Under the pieces are notes generated by a model. The model was not told where the DNA came from. It searched no databases and saw only the letters and a program-made list of their open reading frames with translations. From Tubulanus polymorphus (taxonomy: Eukaryota > Nemertea > Palaeonemertea > Tubulaniformes > Tubulanidae): a DNA stretch of 64,000 bases. Shown in pieces: positions 1 to 11,900 of this stretch; within the stretch, counting starts at the first letter, position 1, and each line of letters opens with the position of its first letter. A program made the position numbers and the translations under genes. The stretch covers positions 180,001 to 244,000 of the forward strand of contig NW_027437430.1 of the NCBI RefSeq assembly GCF_964204645.1, given 5' to 3'.

Positions 1-1833
1 AAGTAGCTGTTCTAATGTTAACTGAGATATTGCCAAAAATCACGTACTTCGTATGAAATCGATAGAAACAGATCTTTGGTTCACGACGAAACGATCATTG
101 ATTTTGTATTTTTCGTTTTATTCTAATAAAAAAGTTATGATTTTATTTATATATCTAAAACCTATATCCGAATAAAGAAGCACTTTGATTAGTTCTCGAT
201 CAATATGCACTTACTATTCCAATAACATAATGTTCATCTCAAATCTAAAAATTACTGAAAGCATGCATAATTTCCACTGCTATATGTACTGAGTGGACTT
301 TTTTTTTGGAAATAACTATGACATGATATTGTGAAGCATAATATTTTTGCGCGCGTTAGAGCCTGATGTGATATGTATAGAATGGAGTAGAAACACTACG
401 AGTTCCATTGTTGTGAGTTTAATTCGAATTTAGAATCAAGCTCGTAAACAACTAATAGAAATGTGGAACAATTTCTGAGGTTAGTTTTAAATTCGTGTGA
501 AAAGACGATACCACGATGAATGACGAAGATTCATATTGAATCGCAAAATACTGGACCTATCCCTTTGTGTTCGGATAACCACGGGGATTTAGGCACGAAA
601 AACACTTAAAGAAATAAAAAAGGCATAAATAAGGCTGCAGAAAAGATCGTACTGTATGATAAACATGTAACATTCATATATAGTTGCAGTCTTACATATG
701 AAACCATTCAATTCTCAAAATGTAAGAGAAAAGCGGTAATAATCATTACTATAATTGTATTTTTGTATTATTTTTGTTAATAATTCAATGAAAAAAATGA
801 TAAAGTTTAATTACTAACGAAGTTGATTGCAATCTTGTATTGAATATTCAATCCTATGTTCGACCCGATAAAAGTAATTGAGAAATGGAAATAATGTAAT
901 TCTATGGATTTGATTCACATTCCGATATGATTTCACAAAATTCATAAGACAAATAAAATAATCATACGTAGATGAAATCAAATGATGTTTCTTGTAACTT
1001 GTTTTCACGGTAATACGTGGTTTACCGGATAGGATTGGGGTTTTTCATACTCACGTTATTCTTCGATAAACGTAAACCATTCCTGAAATAAGCTTTCCGG
1101 ATTTAGAAGCTGGAACATACGAGAAAGAAAAATTGAAATCAAATGTTCTGCAATTCTCCCTAGGGAAAAAGGATTCCGTATCATCTACCGATTTCGAGGA
1201 ATTGCAATCAACTCAAATGACGGAACTCGCAGTTATGATTATATATTACTATTGTACGTACAATGAATATCCATTTCAGTAATATGTATAGGCCTACGCT
1301 GCATAGAACTTGAATAACCAAACGTGAATTGAATAGTGTCCTATTGTTTCAAATATAAGTTTGAACATTCTGATCTTCCTGGTTCAGTCCCTCTCGTTTT
1401 TGCTTTAATAATAATTAGTTCCGTAGGTTTTTGCACTTTCACACGGTGGCTGGTGTGTATATGATATCGACTCATTAGGGATCGAAGGTGATAAGTGTGG
1501 AAGTGTTGATGGCCCAATTATCGATTCTTGCAATTCGGTTGTGGATAAAGGCGTGTTCGTCAATATTCGTGCTATAAGTTCCGAATCCTTGCGGAAAATC
1601 ATCTAAACTCTTCGAAACTGATGGACAGAATATCGGTTTCAGGAACAATACGCTGTTGACTTGCTTTGAATGTGACTGTTTTGGAAACTGTGACGATTTT
1701 ACGAGCGATGAATTAGTTATTGGACAACAACTTTGAGCAAGGCTTAACAATCCGTATACATCGTGTAGGTTCTCACGGGATTGTAGCTGACTTTTCTCGC
1801 AAGGTCATCACGGTTTCATCACCTTTATTCAGA
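1..1833. other. Intergenic region upstream of the GPCR
   Basis: I see no convincing coding exon here. The open frames are short, lack recognisable protein sequence and have no coherent splice signals. The region is AT-rich and presumably contains the promoter and any 5' untranslated exon of the receptor gene that starts at 1834. A frame continuous with the receptor extends upstream to 1720, but it has no ATG before 1834. Confidence 0.5.
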
Positions 1834-2850
1834 ATGTACAACAACACGACAATCGTTATAAATACTGTTAATCACTCTAAAACTGTTGAAGAGGTTATTG
1901 TACCGGGTCTGGTGTATACTGTTATATTTTCGATTTTACGTCTTGTTATTTTGTCTATGGGTGTATTCGGTAATGGATTACTGATTATTTCGTACATAGT
2001 ATGCGGTAAGCTTCGCACGAGCACAAATGCATTCATACTGATGGTCGCTATCTCAGATTTGATGCTCGCGTTACTCTTGATAGCCGAGAAGCTGATTACA
2101 TTCTTCGGGTGGCATCATCTGTTGGACCAGCGGACACATATACCCACGATTTTCATCCTCATTACCTTTATAACGTATGCCGTGTCGGTTTTTGGTCAAG
2201 TGGCGATCTCCGCAAATCGATATGTGAAAATATGTCGTCCGAAATATTATGATTCGTTGTATACGAATCGTATGATTGTTCTCTACACGGTTATTTTGTT
2301 CTCGAGCGCCATTCTGATTCAAACCTGCATAACTTTCGTCGGAAAATGTCGAATGTATTTCGATGGATTTATGATACGACTAGCCACTAGGAATCAGGAT
2401 CACTGTCTCTACGCGTTTATGGGCGAACTTTCGTCTCCGACTATAATCATTTTCGTTATGTACTTTGAAATATTTCGTACGATCTACAAAAGCGGACGAC
2501 GAACGAAAAGATCGTCATCAGCCAAGAAACAGTTACGCGTTACGATCGGACTGTGCGCCGCATTCGTTACCCTGGTCGTGGCCTTTACGCCATGGTCGGT
2601 AGTGGCCATATTAGATAGCTTTTTGCAAACTAACGCAACTTTTCAGGCAATCAGACTTGCTTGCGAATGGACTATGCTGACAACGATTTCAAACCCGATT
2701 ATTTACGGTTTAATGAACACGAATTTCAAACGCGGATATCTGATCGTCATTCGTAAATGTATCCCGGGATGCGGAAGAACCTTCCTCAATTTTGAACGAA
2801 ACCGAAACCACAGCAGCGCAAACACGAATACGACCTCATCTTCTGTTTAA
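1834..2850 (+). CDS. Class A (rhodopsin-like) G-protein-coupled receptor, single exon
   Basis: A 338-aa seven-transmembrane receptor in one exon. The start is the first in-frame ATG; residues 1-20 contain two N-glycosylation sequons (NNT, NHS). The class A landmarks visible are Gly-Asn in TM1 (N47), LMVAISD in TM2 (D75), Asn-Arg-Tyr in place of DRY at the end of TM3 (128-130), a basic third intracellular loop (about 219-233), FTPW in TM6 and NPIIY in TM7 (287-291). The tail is short, with CIPGC as a possible palmitoylation site. The style resembles the melatonin-receptor/GPR84/Moody group, but the ligand cannot be read from sequence. The conserved Cys at 3.25 is absent (Pro sits there). A decayed copy of part of TM5 and loop 3 lies at 4075-4175. 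An intronless GPCR gene is common in invertebrate expansions. Confidence 0.93.
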   Translation: MYNNTTIVINTVNHSKTVEEVIVPGLVYTVIFSILRLVILSMGVFGNGLLIISYIVCGKLRTSTNAFILMVAISDLMLALLLIAEKLITFFGWHHLLDQRTHIPTIFILITFITYAVSVFGQVAISANRYVKICRPKYYDSLYTNRMIVLYTVILFSSAILIQTCITFVGKCRMYFDGFMIRLATRNQDHCLYAFMGELSSPTIIIFVMYFEIFRTIYKSGRRTKRSSSAKKQLRVTIGLCAAFVTLVVAFTPWSVVAILDSFLQTNATFQAIRLACEWTMLTTISNPIIYGLMNTNFKRGYLIVIRKCIPGCGRTFLNFERNRNHSSANTNTTSSSV

Positions 2851-2957
2851 ATAATCATATATAATCCTCAAACGAATTTCCATATATATTCTAGAATGCA
2901 CCAGTCTTGTTCACGTACACATTCCTTTGTAAATCAAATACTTATACGATATAAGTG

Positions 2958-2963
2958 AATAAA
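2958..2963 (+). terminator. Probable polyadenylation signal of the GPCR gene
   Basis: An AATAAA hexamer lies 108 nt after the receptor stop codon, a normal distance for an animal 3' untranslated region. Confidence 0.55.
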
Positions 2964-3088
2964 GCAAAGATATTCTAAAGGTATGAATATATAAGCATTT
3001 TGTTGTTGTCATTAAGCCGTTGTAAAGAAGTAGGCGAACTTGTTGATATAAGATAGTGTAGGACATGCTCCATTATATATACGTATCA

Positions 3089-3658
3089 CTAATCGTCCCA
3101 GGTAACATACGAGAAATCATCTGTTTCATGGTCTTCTCCGCCGTATGGATAGGTGCATTTATCACTGTTGGCGCTGATTTTGCCTGGAATTGTACCGTAA
3201 GGTGTATTGGCAACTACTGAAAAGTAAACGCCAGTACCGTCTAACATGAATCCCGTAGCTAACGGTTTCTTCGGGGTGTGCTTATCATCGGCTTTCTGTA
3301 AACGAATTCCAAACAAGATATATACAACTTTATATGTATGTAATGAATAGATATGTATATAATGTTTTTTTCAACCAATATCAGTTACCTTTAATTCCAT
3401 CTCAGCTGTGGCGCACACCCACCAGAAATTTGTTGTGCAATGTTCCTTGCCCTCTACTCCGTACCAGCAGTAATATACCCCGTCCATTTTTGCGGCCTTG
3501 CCCGGAACCCGTCCATGTTCACAGTCGGCGACTGCAAGGTACACATCCAAATCTCCGACTTGTTCGGCCAGACAAACTGCATTCGCTTCAACATCTCCTG
3601 AATTTTTGTTAATCCACACTGTTCTTAATCCAGGAACGATTAATTCGTCTTTTCCCAT
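3089..3658 (-). CDS. DM9-repeat protein (DUF3421), two exons
   Basis: Exons 3658-3389 and 3295-3089 give a 158-aa protein; the junction is phase 0 with a GT...AG intron. It holds two DM9 repeats, one per exon. The first includes NAVCLAEQ, the RVPGK turn and the tyrosine-rich stretch GVYYCWYGVEG; the second has LATGF, YGTIPGK and YPYGGEDHETDDFSYVTW. There is no signal peptide, as is usual for this family. Known DM9 proteins of oysters bind mannose and act as pattern-recognition molecules; that role here is only an inference from family. A paralogue with the same exon split lies at 29812-28232. It is convergent with the GPCR and has only 240 bp between the two stop codons. Confidence 0.87.
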
Positions 3659-3942
3659 GTCACTTTAATGTTCAGTATTTGCAGAAATAAGCAGATCGTG
3701 TCAGCGCGTACGTATATGAATTGTGTAAACCTTTTAACTGAAGTAATTCCTTTTGAAGCAATTTTTTACTCTTTTCAATGTTCACGACTTGACATACATT
3801 TATAAGACGTAACCAGATATTTCTATTGGTAGATTTGAATAGATATATGGTAGACGTACCTGCATGGCATAAACCGAAAGTCAAACCTAACATTCATTAA
3901 CTAAGGGATCTGCCCGCAAGGTTTTTGGAGTGCACGTACTTC

Positions 3943-4036
3943 GACCGAATCCAATCTTCTAAGGATGGAGATTGTCGAAGTTGAAAAAGTTGCAGGTGGC
4001 CTCACTGTCGATTCAAGTATTATATTAAGCCAATAG
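3943..4036 (+). pseudogene. Decayed WAP-domain fragment
   Basis: This stretch aligns with the second half of the WAP domain encoded at about 5219-5312. Shared blocks include AAGGAT.GAGATTGTC, GTTGCAGGTGGCC and GATTCAA.TATT, ending in AAGCCAA. Several cysteine codons are lost and the frame is shifted and broken by stops, so it cannot encode a WAP domain. It is followed within 40 bp by a GPCR-derived fragment on the same strand. Confidence 0.75.
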
Positions 4037-4074
4037 TCGAAGCATGGCTGATGTCCCTGATTCAATCACACATT

Positions 4075-4175
4075 GATGGGCGAACTTTTATTTCCGACCC
4101 TAATCATTTTCGTTCTGTACTTCAAAAATATATATTTCGTGAGATCTACAATAGCGCAGGACGAAAGGAAACGCG
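4075..4175 (+). pseudogene. Decayed GPCR fragment (TM5/loop 3 region)
   Basis: This matches 2418-2512 of the receptor gene. It shares ATGGGCGAACTTT, TAATCATTTTCGTT, GTACTT.AAA and GATCTACAA.AGCG, with substitutions and small insertions that disrupt the frame. It is a partial, dead copy joined downstream of the WAP fragment. Confidence 0.75.
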
Positions 4176-4529
4176 CCCATTAGACATTTCCTGTAAACTT
4201 TTTCATTATTAAGAATGATTATGATACACAATATAGATAATCAAAGGATATATTTTGAGTGCATACTTGAGATGCGAGCGTTTGTCTCATGGATACACGA
4301 GAAAAGCACTCAAGGGGTACTCCTCTATTTCAGCCAAAGCAGGAAAATCGAACAACAAAATAGCGCTGATATACACGTGAACAAGGATGTTACACTTAAT
4401 GGAATCTAAATGATCCTCTGATCAGGTGGATAATTAGTTTTGGAAATCGATTCATTATCTATTTTACGAAATTCGACGAACGATTACAAAAATACATGAA
4501 GAGGATATAAACTTAGTTTCTAGCTACGT

Positions 4530-4613
4530 AATAACGAGAATCCCACAATGATAATAAAAGACGACGTCCGAAAATAATTTCGTATTTCATTATCATTGGG
4601 GAGTCTCGTTATT
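4530..4613. repeat. Inverted repeat (about 25-bp arms)
   Basis: The left arm (about 4530-4555, starting AATAACGAGA) and right arm (about 4589-4613, ending TCTCGTTATT) are reverse complements with about two mismatches, separated by roughly 33 nt. It is likely a fold-back or MITE remnant. No gene overlaps it. Confidence 0.6.
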
Positions 4614-4922
4614 TTATCGTCACAACACGGATGTAGTGTTTTATCAATGTTGATTAGTTTCTAGCCTTAGAAATTTTGCCCTTCGCAGATGTTTGACATA
4701 ATTTGCACACAAATGTATATTAATGGACACACATCAATACATAAACCCGGAACCGGAAACAAAACACGTCTGGTTTGTAAAGTGTGACTAAAGATACGGA
4801 TCTATACAGTATAGCAGACACTAACATTCACAGTCGTTAATACTCTTTGTTGTTAGGAATATATGCGAAGGTTTAAGATGGCGAATATTCAGGTATTCAT
4901 ATATAACATTTTCCAGTTTAAC

Positions 4923-5351
4923 ATGGTTAAGCTCTATTTATTCGTCTATCTGATGTTTTTATTTGTTGATGTTGATTTTCTAAAGGTTCTGACGTTTGCG
5001 ATGTTCTTTGTCGCGTCGTGTATCGTAAGTTGAAGAAGATTTTATACTCATTTCCATCTTGTACAAAACTTGCATAAATATCTGTTGGGATGTACATTCG
5101 TAGTTCAGTTATTTCTTTCTAATTCAATACAGAATGTCGGTTCAGCGATGGTCAAACATCCCGTTTATCCGGGTTCAAAACCAGGGACGTGTCCGGGTGG
5201 TATGTCACATTGTGCAATTGAACCGAACCAATGCTTCAAGGATGAAGATTGTCCTGGAGCCAGGAAATGTTGCAGGTGGCCGTGCGGTGGATTCAACTAT
5301 TGTGCTGAGCCAAGCCAAAGCACGGATGATCTCCAAAATTCATTGAAATGA
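4923..5351 (+). CDS. Secreted WAP (four-disulfide core) domain protein
   Basis: Exon 1 ends at 5024 (donor GTAAGT) and exon 2 is 5133-5351 (acceptor after a pyrimidine-rich stretch ending AATACAG); phase 0. Exon 1 encodes a long hydrophobic segment, giving a secretion signal. Three in-frame ATGs (4878, 4923, 5001) could start it; I chose 4923, which directly precedes the hydrophobic run. The mature part holds one WAP domain with the spaced cysteines KPGTCP, HCAIEPNQC, DEDCPGARKCC and CGGFNYC, then a short hydrophilic tail. WAP proteins are protease inhibitors or antimicrobial factors; which applies here is unknown. AATAAA follows at 5431. A dead copy of the domain lies upstream at 3943. Confidence 0.83.
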
Positions 5352-5430
5352 TTTTCAAATCAAAATCAAGTTTATAGATTCTGCTTATATACTTGTACCG
5401 ATTAATAACAAACAAGATAATCATATGAAA

Positions 5431-5436
5431 AATAAA
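5431..5436 (+). terminator. Probable polyadenylation signal of the WAP gene
   Basis: AATAAA lies 80 nt after the WAP stop codon. The CAP-Gly gene on the other strand ends at 5572, so the two genes converge with little space between them. Confidence 0.5.
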
Positions 5437-5571
5437 CAATTTTAATCTGTGGAAAAATCTAAAAAATTGTATCCGTCTTAATGTGGAGATTTATAAACTT
5501 TTCCCATGGCACGAAATCATCGGCTATGTTGAAGTTTCACTTATCAAGACACATTTCGCAGACGAAACCAT

Positions 5572-8500
5572 TCATCTATTTTTGAATGACTGTTGTTTTG
5601 CTCGAAGATATTCTATAGTACTTTCATCTATGGTTTTATATCTCCCCGCCTGAAAATATTCATCATCATAAATTTTTCCATGGTAAATATAGGACAGCAA
5701 ATAAACATAAGGAGTTTGATGTATGATTCATATAGTATAACATTCACGAAATAAAGCATACCCTGGGATTCAATACTGAGACGATCTTTGTTGCTTTTAC
5801 AAATTTTCCATGTCTTAGTGGAACTGTAAAATACCTTTTCCCCTTATAAACACCATCCGTATCACCAACTGAAACAAGCAGATGACCATAATGTATTTGT
5901 TGAAGGTGCGTCTAAACAAGAGCCACATAGAAATGAGTAATGGTCTTTTGTATTCTACATATATCGAGGATTTTTGCCTTCGTACTGCCGCGATAAGCCC
6001 CATCAAATACCTGGTTCGTCAAGCTTCAAGCCGATGAGTGGTCTAAAACTTGCGTATTCCCTATCAACGCTACCGACAAACTTTACAATGCCCGAATAAT
6101 ACGGACTGCTCCGTTCTGAAAATATAAAACATTTTAAAGATATTCGATGCGGAGAAAATACGCGTGTTATCGGATAGATTCGTCGATACATTCTTATCAT
6201 TCACCTTTACAAGGACCTAGATTCACCTGAACCCTATCACCAACGTGTATTAGTTCTAGCATTAGCTGGTCCTTTTCGTATTTAGTCAGTTTTGGTAACG
6301 GTGGTTGCGCGCTGCTCGAGGTTGACGTAGAACTCGGCGGTCTCGTAGTCGACCGTGAACTAACCGATGATACAGTTACAATCTCAAAGCCGTTCTCTTT
6401 CTGTTGCTCAGGTATTTGCGGTGTTTCTAATCTAACATCAGCCACATTGTGATGTTCGACAGAACGGAAGTTTTGAAATGAGTCGTTAGGTAGATATATG
6501 GAATATGCGCTCTTTAGTCTATCGAACAGTTTGTCCCCGGGAGATGTATTTAGATTTTGACTTGTTCGTCCATCCGTAGAACTACTATTCCGCACATTTA
6601 ATAAGGCTTTGTTTTGTCTATTTTGTCCAACACTTGTTTTGTTTGTTTCCCTATTGCTTCTCGGAGTCAAGTGTTCGTCGGCTATATATTCCAGAAAACC
6701 AATATTCTGTTTGCATTCTGCTTGTTTCTCTATAAGATTCAAACTGCTGGTCGTGATGTTACACGGTGGAGTGTTTATGTCCAAACACACTTTCTTCGGT
6801 TTACTCCTTGGAAACTGTAAGTTAACGAAATAATATACGTGCACCATCATATCTTCGATGATACAAGTGACGAACGATAACAGATTATTGTCATAGCTTA
6901 CCCTCATAGGAGAGGTTGCGCGGGCCGAATTAAGCTGTTCAGTCAGTTCATCATATAACATTTGATGGTCGTGTTCGATACAAGTGTTCAGTCCATTTTC
7001 ACTAGAAAAACAAAGATCTTATCATGAAAAAGAAAATGATACCAACATGACTTCATCAATGTTATCCTCACATGGCTTCGTCTTCCTGTGATTTGATTCC
7101 TTGAGGAAATGTCGCTTGGACTGTCGCCTTTTTACCAGCCTTCTTTACCATGTGAAGAAACTGATCGTTGTTTTGGATTTCTTGCAGAACTTCCTGAAAG
7201 AGAATATCCACTAATTAGCAATCGAGAGACTTCAACGAATATATTTTTTCACGGGAAAGAATCAGTGAATGAATGATTGTGTAGGACGGACAAAATAATC
7301 GTAGAATATGAACTACAACCTTTGCGAGTTCAAGCGCTTGAGACTTTTGTATAACGAGCTTGTCCTTGCCGAGCAGTAGTTTCTTCAGGGTGAGCGTTTC
7401 GCATCGCGATATCTGTAAATCTTTTTCTAGGTCATCCATTGCAGAGACAGTATTTTCCAATTCCTAATATAGAATGATAGAAAAAAACGTTTAAGACCGA
7501 TGTCATGTGGAAGTGCTGGGGGTAATTAGAATTCGGATCCACAACCTTGATCCGGTCTTTGTAATCCTTCGCCGTCTTTCTCGCCAGCTGAAGCAGTAAT
7601 AATCGCTCGTCTAATTGATTCTGGATGTTAGATATTTCCTCGTCTTTATCCACGATCTGTTGCTTGAGTTCTGCTATACAGTTCAAATCCTACAACGTCG
7701 TAAATTCAACGCCCTTTTTATTCACGATTTAGAAACTAGAAAATAACTGATTTCTCACAATTTCCTTACTCGATCCATTTGCTCATTCCGCCGAATTTCA
7801 TCCATGACTTGACTTTTCAAATCTTCTACGCTCGATTGCAACTCTTCGATCGTTTGTTCAGCATTCTGTCAAAAACAAATATATAGAAATAACAAAAAGT
7901 GACACCACGCACACGTAGAACAAATGTACATACCTGTAGATTTTTAGTTTTCAACTCTAGGTAGGATTTGATCGTAGTGAGTTCAGTTTCTTTTTCAATT
8001 CGTATCGATCTAGAGTAAACCATTTAATTTATTCGAAAACATGTCAATATCGTGATATAAAACTTTCCCTATTTTCTAACTCATTATTGACACTCTGATA
8101 AAAACGGTGATTTATACCTAGCATTATCCAATGATTTCTTCATCGTCTCAACTGTCAATTCAGCTTTTTCAACGTCCATAACTGGAAAACACATCGATCA
8201 TCATTATCAATGCTAACCCGTCGGTATATCTCACGCTAACGCACAAAATCCTCCCCAATTTCGAACACTTAAAAATTGTTACATTCAACATTACCAATTA
8301 ATCATCAAACGAAAAATCATGACTTTCCATAGAAGTTGATGCAGATCGAAAAGCGCTATGAATATCTTAAACCGAATCCATCGCGCTTTCAAAATGAGAA
8401 ATGCCAATGTTCTATGGATAGCAAGTTAGTAGATACCATCCCAAGTTGCAATAATTACTACTTAAAACCCCTTTCATCCATTACTGCCTATTAGTTTGAT

Positions 8501-10077
8501 ATATAATAAATGTAGCATATCTTTTCGCGTTTAAGATGTTAGATCAAAAGTAAAGAATCTTTTTTCCGCTTCTCGTCAATGTGTTTACAATGTTAGTCTT
8601 TAAACTCAGAGTTAGCTTAGCTTTATGGAACTACATGAACTTACGCAAAATCTTCTCTAAAATAAAAAAAAGAATTTATCCGAGATGAATCCATACTTTA
8701 GATTTCTAATGGATTTTTGGAAAAAAGAAAATAATTTCTATACAGTTTTGCCTGTTTGACCGACCTTTACTTTCGAGACTTTTGATTCGTTCTTCAGCTT
8801 GAGTCAGACTAGTCTCGGAGGTAGTGAGTTTCTGTAGGGCTGCCTGTAAGTCTGATTTTGAAGTTTCAAACTCTTCCGTTGTGTTTGCAAGTTTCTCCTT
8901 CGTGTCTTTAAGTTCTTCAGTAAGTTTTGAGCACTGGTCTTCAAAATTCTGAAAAATGAAAATGTCCGTAATTCGAGTAGCCTAGGTATTGAAATTTATC
9001 ATCAATTTCATTACAGTTTAAATTATCATGCAGTACCTCTCGTTGGGACTTTTCGCGTGCATATTTTTCTTTGTATTCATTGAGTTCATCTACTGTTTGC
9101 TTGAGAAAAGCTTTTTCTCGTTCTCTGAAATGAGTTAGACAATACAGAACTGTAAACGCGCTGTATGTACCTTTAACCATAATGTCTCGTGTAAATCCAA
9201 ATCTTCGCCTAGTATTAGTGACATCCTGACAACTGATTAGAACAGTCTTATTTCCTTAAAACTGATTTTCATGAAGTGAAATTATGGACGCCGTTGTTAC
9301 GTGTTGGCACCTTGTGCACACTTCTATTCCTGGCTAGTGCCAACTGTTGTTCACAAGCATCATATTGAACAACGTGGGCTTTTTAATTCAGTAAGCGGCT
9401 TGCGCTTGACGTCCACCATGACGCGCTGTGATGTCAGGTGCAGTACCTCTATTGAACATAATAGAATGGAAAACATGCGTAACTATGAATTCAGTATGAT
9501 ATCGTAAATTTCCTTTATCGTTCATCGGTACATTATCATAATTGTTTTGGAACATTATCAGCGCGGAGTTAAACAGTGGATATCATATGAAATATTGATG
9601 ATAATCTTTCTTGTGCGCAATTATCATTCCTCCCGTATTTCATCATCATAATTCGTGTTCAACTCGTCATCGGATCTAAGATTGAAATGCCTATTTTGGG
9701 TTATCAGTGAGGCACAATAGAGAAACTATATGTACAAAAGGACATAACAATAAATGCACAATGATACATAGTAACATATCTCTTAACATTTACAGGAGAG
9801 AATTTCAAGAAATAAACCAACGTATATGGTACGTTTGAAAGAAAAAAGATGTTGATATCGAACGCACTCACTCGTTAACCTGTTTCTGTTTACGTATTAA
9901 AGCCGCTGTTGTACCGCGAAGGCTTAGTCTACGTCCGGAAACCGGTAATTTTGGACTATTAGTCGTCGAGCCTGGAACACTTTGCGATTTGACCGCTTGC
10001 ACCGGCGGCGGTGGTACGGTCTTTGCAGATCCCGGTTTAACTGCTTTTTGCCAGTTTGCTTTCGCTTTCGCGTCCAT
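5572..10077 (-). CDS. Coiled-coil protein with C-terminal CAP-Gly domain
   Basis: Fourteen exons join in phase to give 707 aa: 10077-9872, 9124-9037, 8948-8765, 8181-8118, 8009-7934, 7865-7770, 7689-7546, 7463-7320, 7193-7072, 7001-6902, 6814-6205, 6115-6011, 5868-5762, 5649-5572. The N-terminus is basic and proline-rich (VPPPPVQ). Residues about 70-370 are Glu/Lys/Leu heptad-like coiled coil. A Ser/Thr-rich linker follows. The CAP-Gly domain (about 596-680) reads HVGDRVQV, GIVKFVG, IGLKLDEPVG, DTDGVYKGKRYF and HGKFV. CAP-Gly domains bind the C-terminal EEY/F of tubulin or EB proteins, so a microtubule or centrosome role is likely. The usual GKNDG motif is replaced by GDTDG. I cannot assign an orthologue. 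The intron at 6901-6815 is open in frame and would be translated if retained. Confidence 0.85.
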
Positions 10078-11900
10078 TTTTGTTCCGCAGTTTTGCTCTT
10101 TTAGAGATCATTAACCTTATCGATTACGATATGACATCATAGAGAGAAATTCCTTGTTTAATCCTCAGTTTTTAGCGCGTAGAACTGAACGCATACATTT
10201 CCAGATTGGAATTATCCCTTTTCACTATGTAAAACGATATGAAAAGTAGATATTTACGAGCCATTGGGTCGTATAATCCGTTCGCGAGTCTTGTTGCTAA
10301 AGAAACAGGAAATATTGGCGTGGTGAGAGGAGAGTGTAAACTTGGTATTACGACTGAACTGTGCTGCTGATATATTGATCGCGACGATTACGATGACAAT
10401 AGAGACAAACTGTTTCCCGACGCTTGTGACGTCAGATTTACCCACAATATCATGTTTTGAGATACGATGAACATCCTTTATTCGTAATTCTCAAGTGAGA
10501 ACTGTTTAATTCAAAAGTGAATTTTAGAGAGCTTCCTGGAGGAATCAATTTAACGTATAGAAGGTTACGTGGATGATTATCTATTTGATAAAAAGGTTGT
10601 AGATACGTGTGATAAATGCCCGACCCAGACTGATTTTTTCTTGACGATTTCTATGTTTTGAACAAGTATATATTCTCTTTTCGTAAACAAGTTATTCGCA
10701 CGTCATAAGCAGTTTATATAGGCATTGTACACGGCAGTATTTTATCGTTTTCATGCGTCGGTTTTGACAGCGTAATGGCCGATCACAAGCACGGTTAACG
10801 ATGACGTTGCTATGGAATTTAATACCACGTAAAACATAGACGCTACCGTTGGACTAACAGTCGAGATCACATTACCGGCCATGTTTACTTCCGTTACGAA
10901 AGGAAACGCAATTTTGACGTGTCGTCGAACTGCCGTTGTGTTGACTAGAGTTTGCTCGACAGATAAACATCGACTCACGCGATCATATTTTTTTCCGATT
11001 GGTCGAAATTATCACAGATATCCCAATGGAATTTTGAAATTGTTGTTAATTTCAGATATTGAAGCTTAGCGTTATAACATTTCACCACGGTTCAGCTACA
11101 CAGATTGGTCTTGTTTGCTATAGATGGTCTTTTTGGCAGGTCGGCCTATTCTTCAAGCACCTTCGTTTCAACCAGAATACGCTCTATACATATTTCGGAA
11201 TAGCATAATTCATAAACCTGGTAGAAGCGGCCAATAGGAGCTTGCAATCCGGAATACATTCAATCAAGACCTAAATATAGGTCCCGACTGTGCTACTGGT
11301 CCCAAGAATTTGAATCATCTATGTATCAAACGAGCAATCTGAATGTGGGTGACCATAATCATTCCGTCAGAACTCCGTGCATTTCTGTATCGTTTATTCA
11401 AATGCATTCCGAATCAGGCCAGTCACGTGATAAAACGATATATTATTGTCTTTGTCGCAATACAAATCTATAAAAAGAATCCGAACTAAAAATAGCGGGA
11501 AAATCAGATTGATTATATTCAAAACCACGCAACTATAGATGCCAGACAGAATCCAATTACCGCTAGACAGCATCTGACATTACTCTTGATTAACCTAGCA
11601 TTTACATTTCATCAACTTCTCAAATTAAAATCGATCGCCACCAATCAGTTCTCTCAACATTCATTGATGTATTACGATGTTATGTACATTATACGAGGCC
11701 TCCGAACTGTTGAATAGTATCCCTGATTGAAATGACAGTGCATTTAGTCATTCCATACAAGATAATTCATTTCATTCAATTTCACTTGCTTTCGAATCTG
11801 CGATTATAGTGGTGGAATCTGCTCGATATTGAAATCAAATCTCTGTTCGCTGCTGATGATTTGTCTTACAGGCGTTTCGGATTTATTGGCATGTCCCTCG
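10078..11900. other. Intergenic region between CAP-Gly and EF-hand genes
   Basis: Nothing is firmly supported here. A 43-codon ATG ORF on the minus strand (10882-10751) has one hydrophobic segment (about residues 14-36) and could be a micropeptide or chance. The region must contain the promoter of the CAP-Gly gene and the 3' end of the EF-hand gene. Confidence 0.4.

Noticed and set aside
5744-5761. Stop of the CAP-Gly gene directly after exon 13 read-through (TGA at 5746-5744)
   Set aside because: A strong donor at 5761 and an acceptor before 5649 add a 26-codon exon with protein-like sequence in phase.
10254-10445. 63-codon minus-strand frame with a hydrophobic segment
   Set aside because: It opens at GTG without an ATG and has no supporting splice sites.
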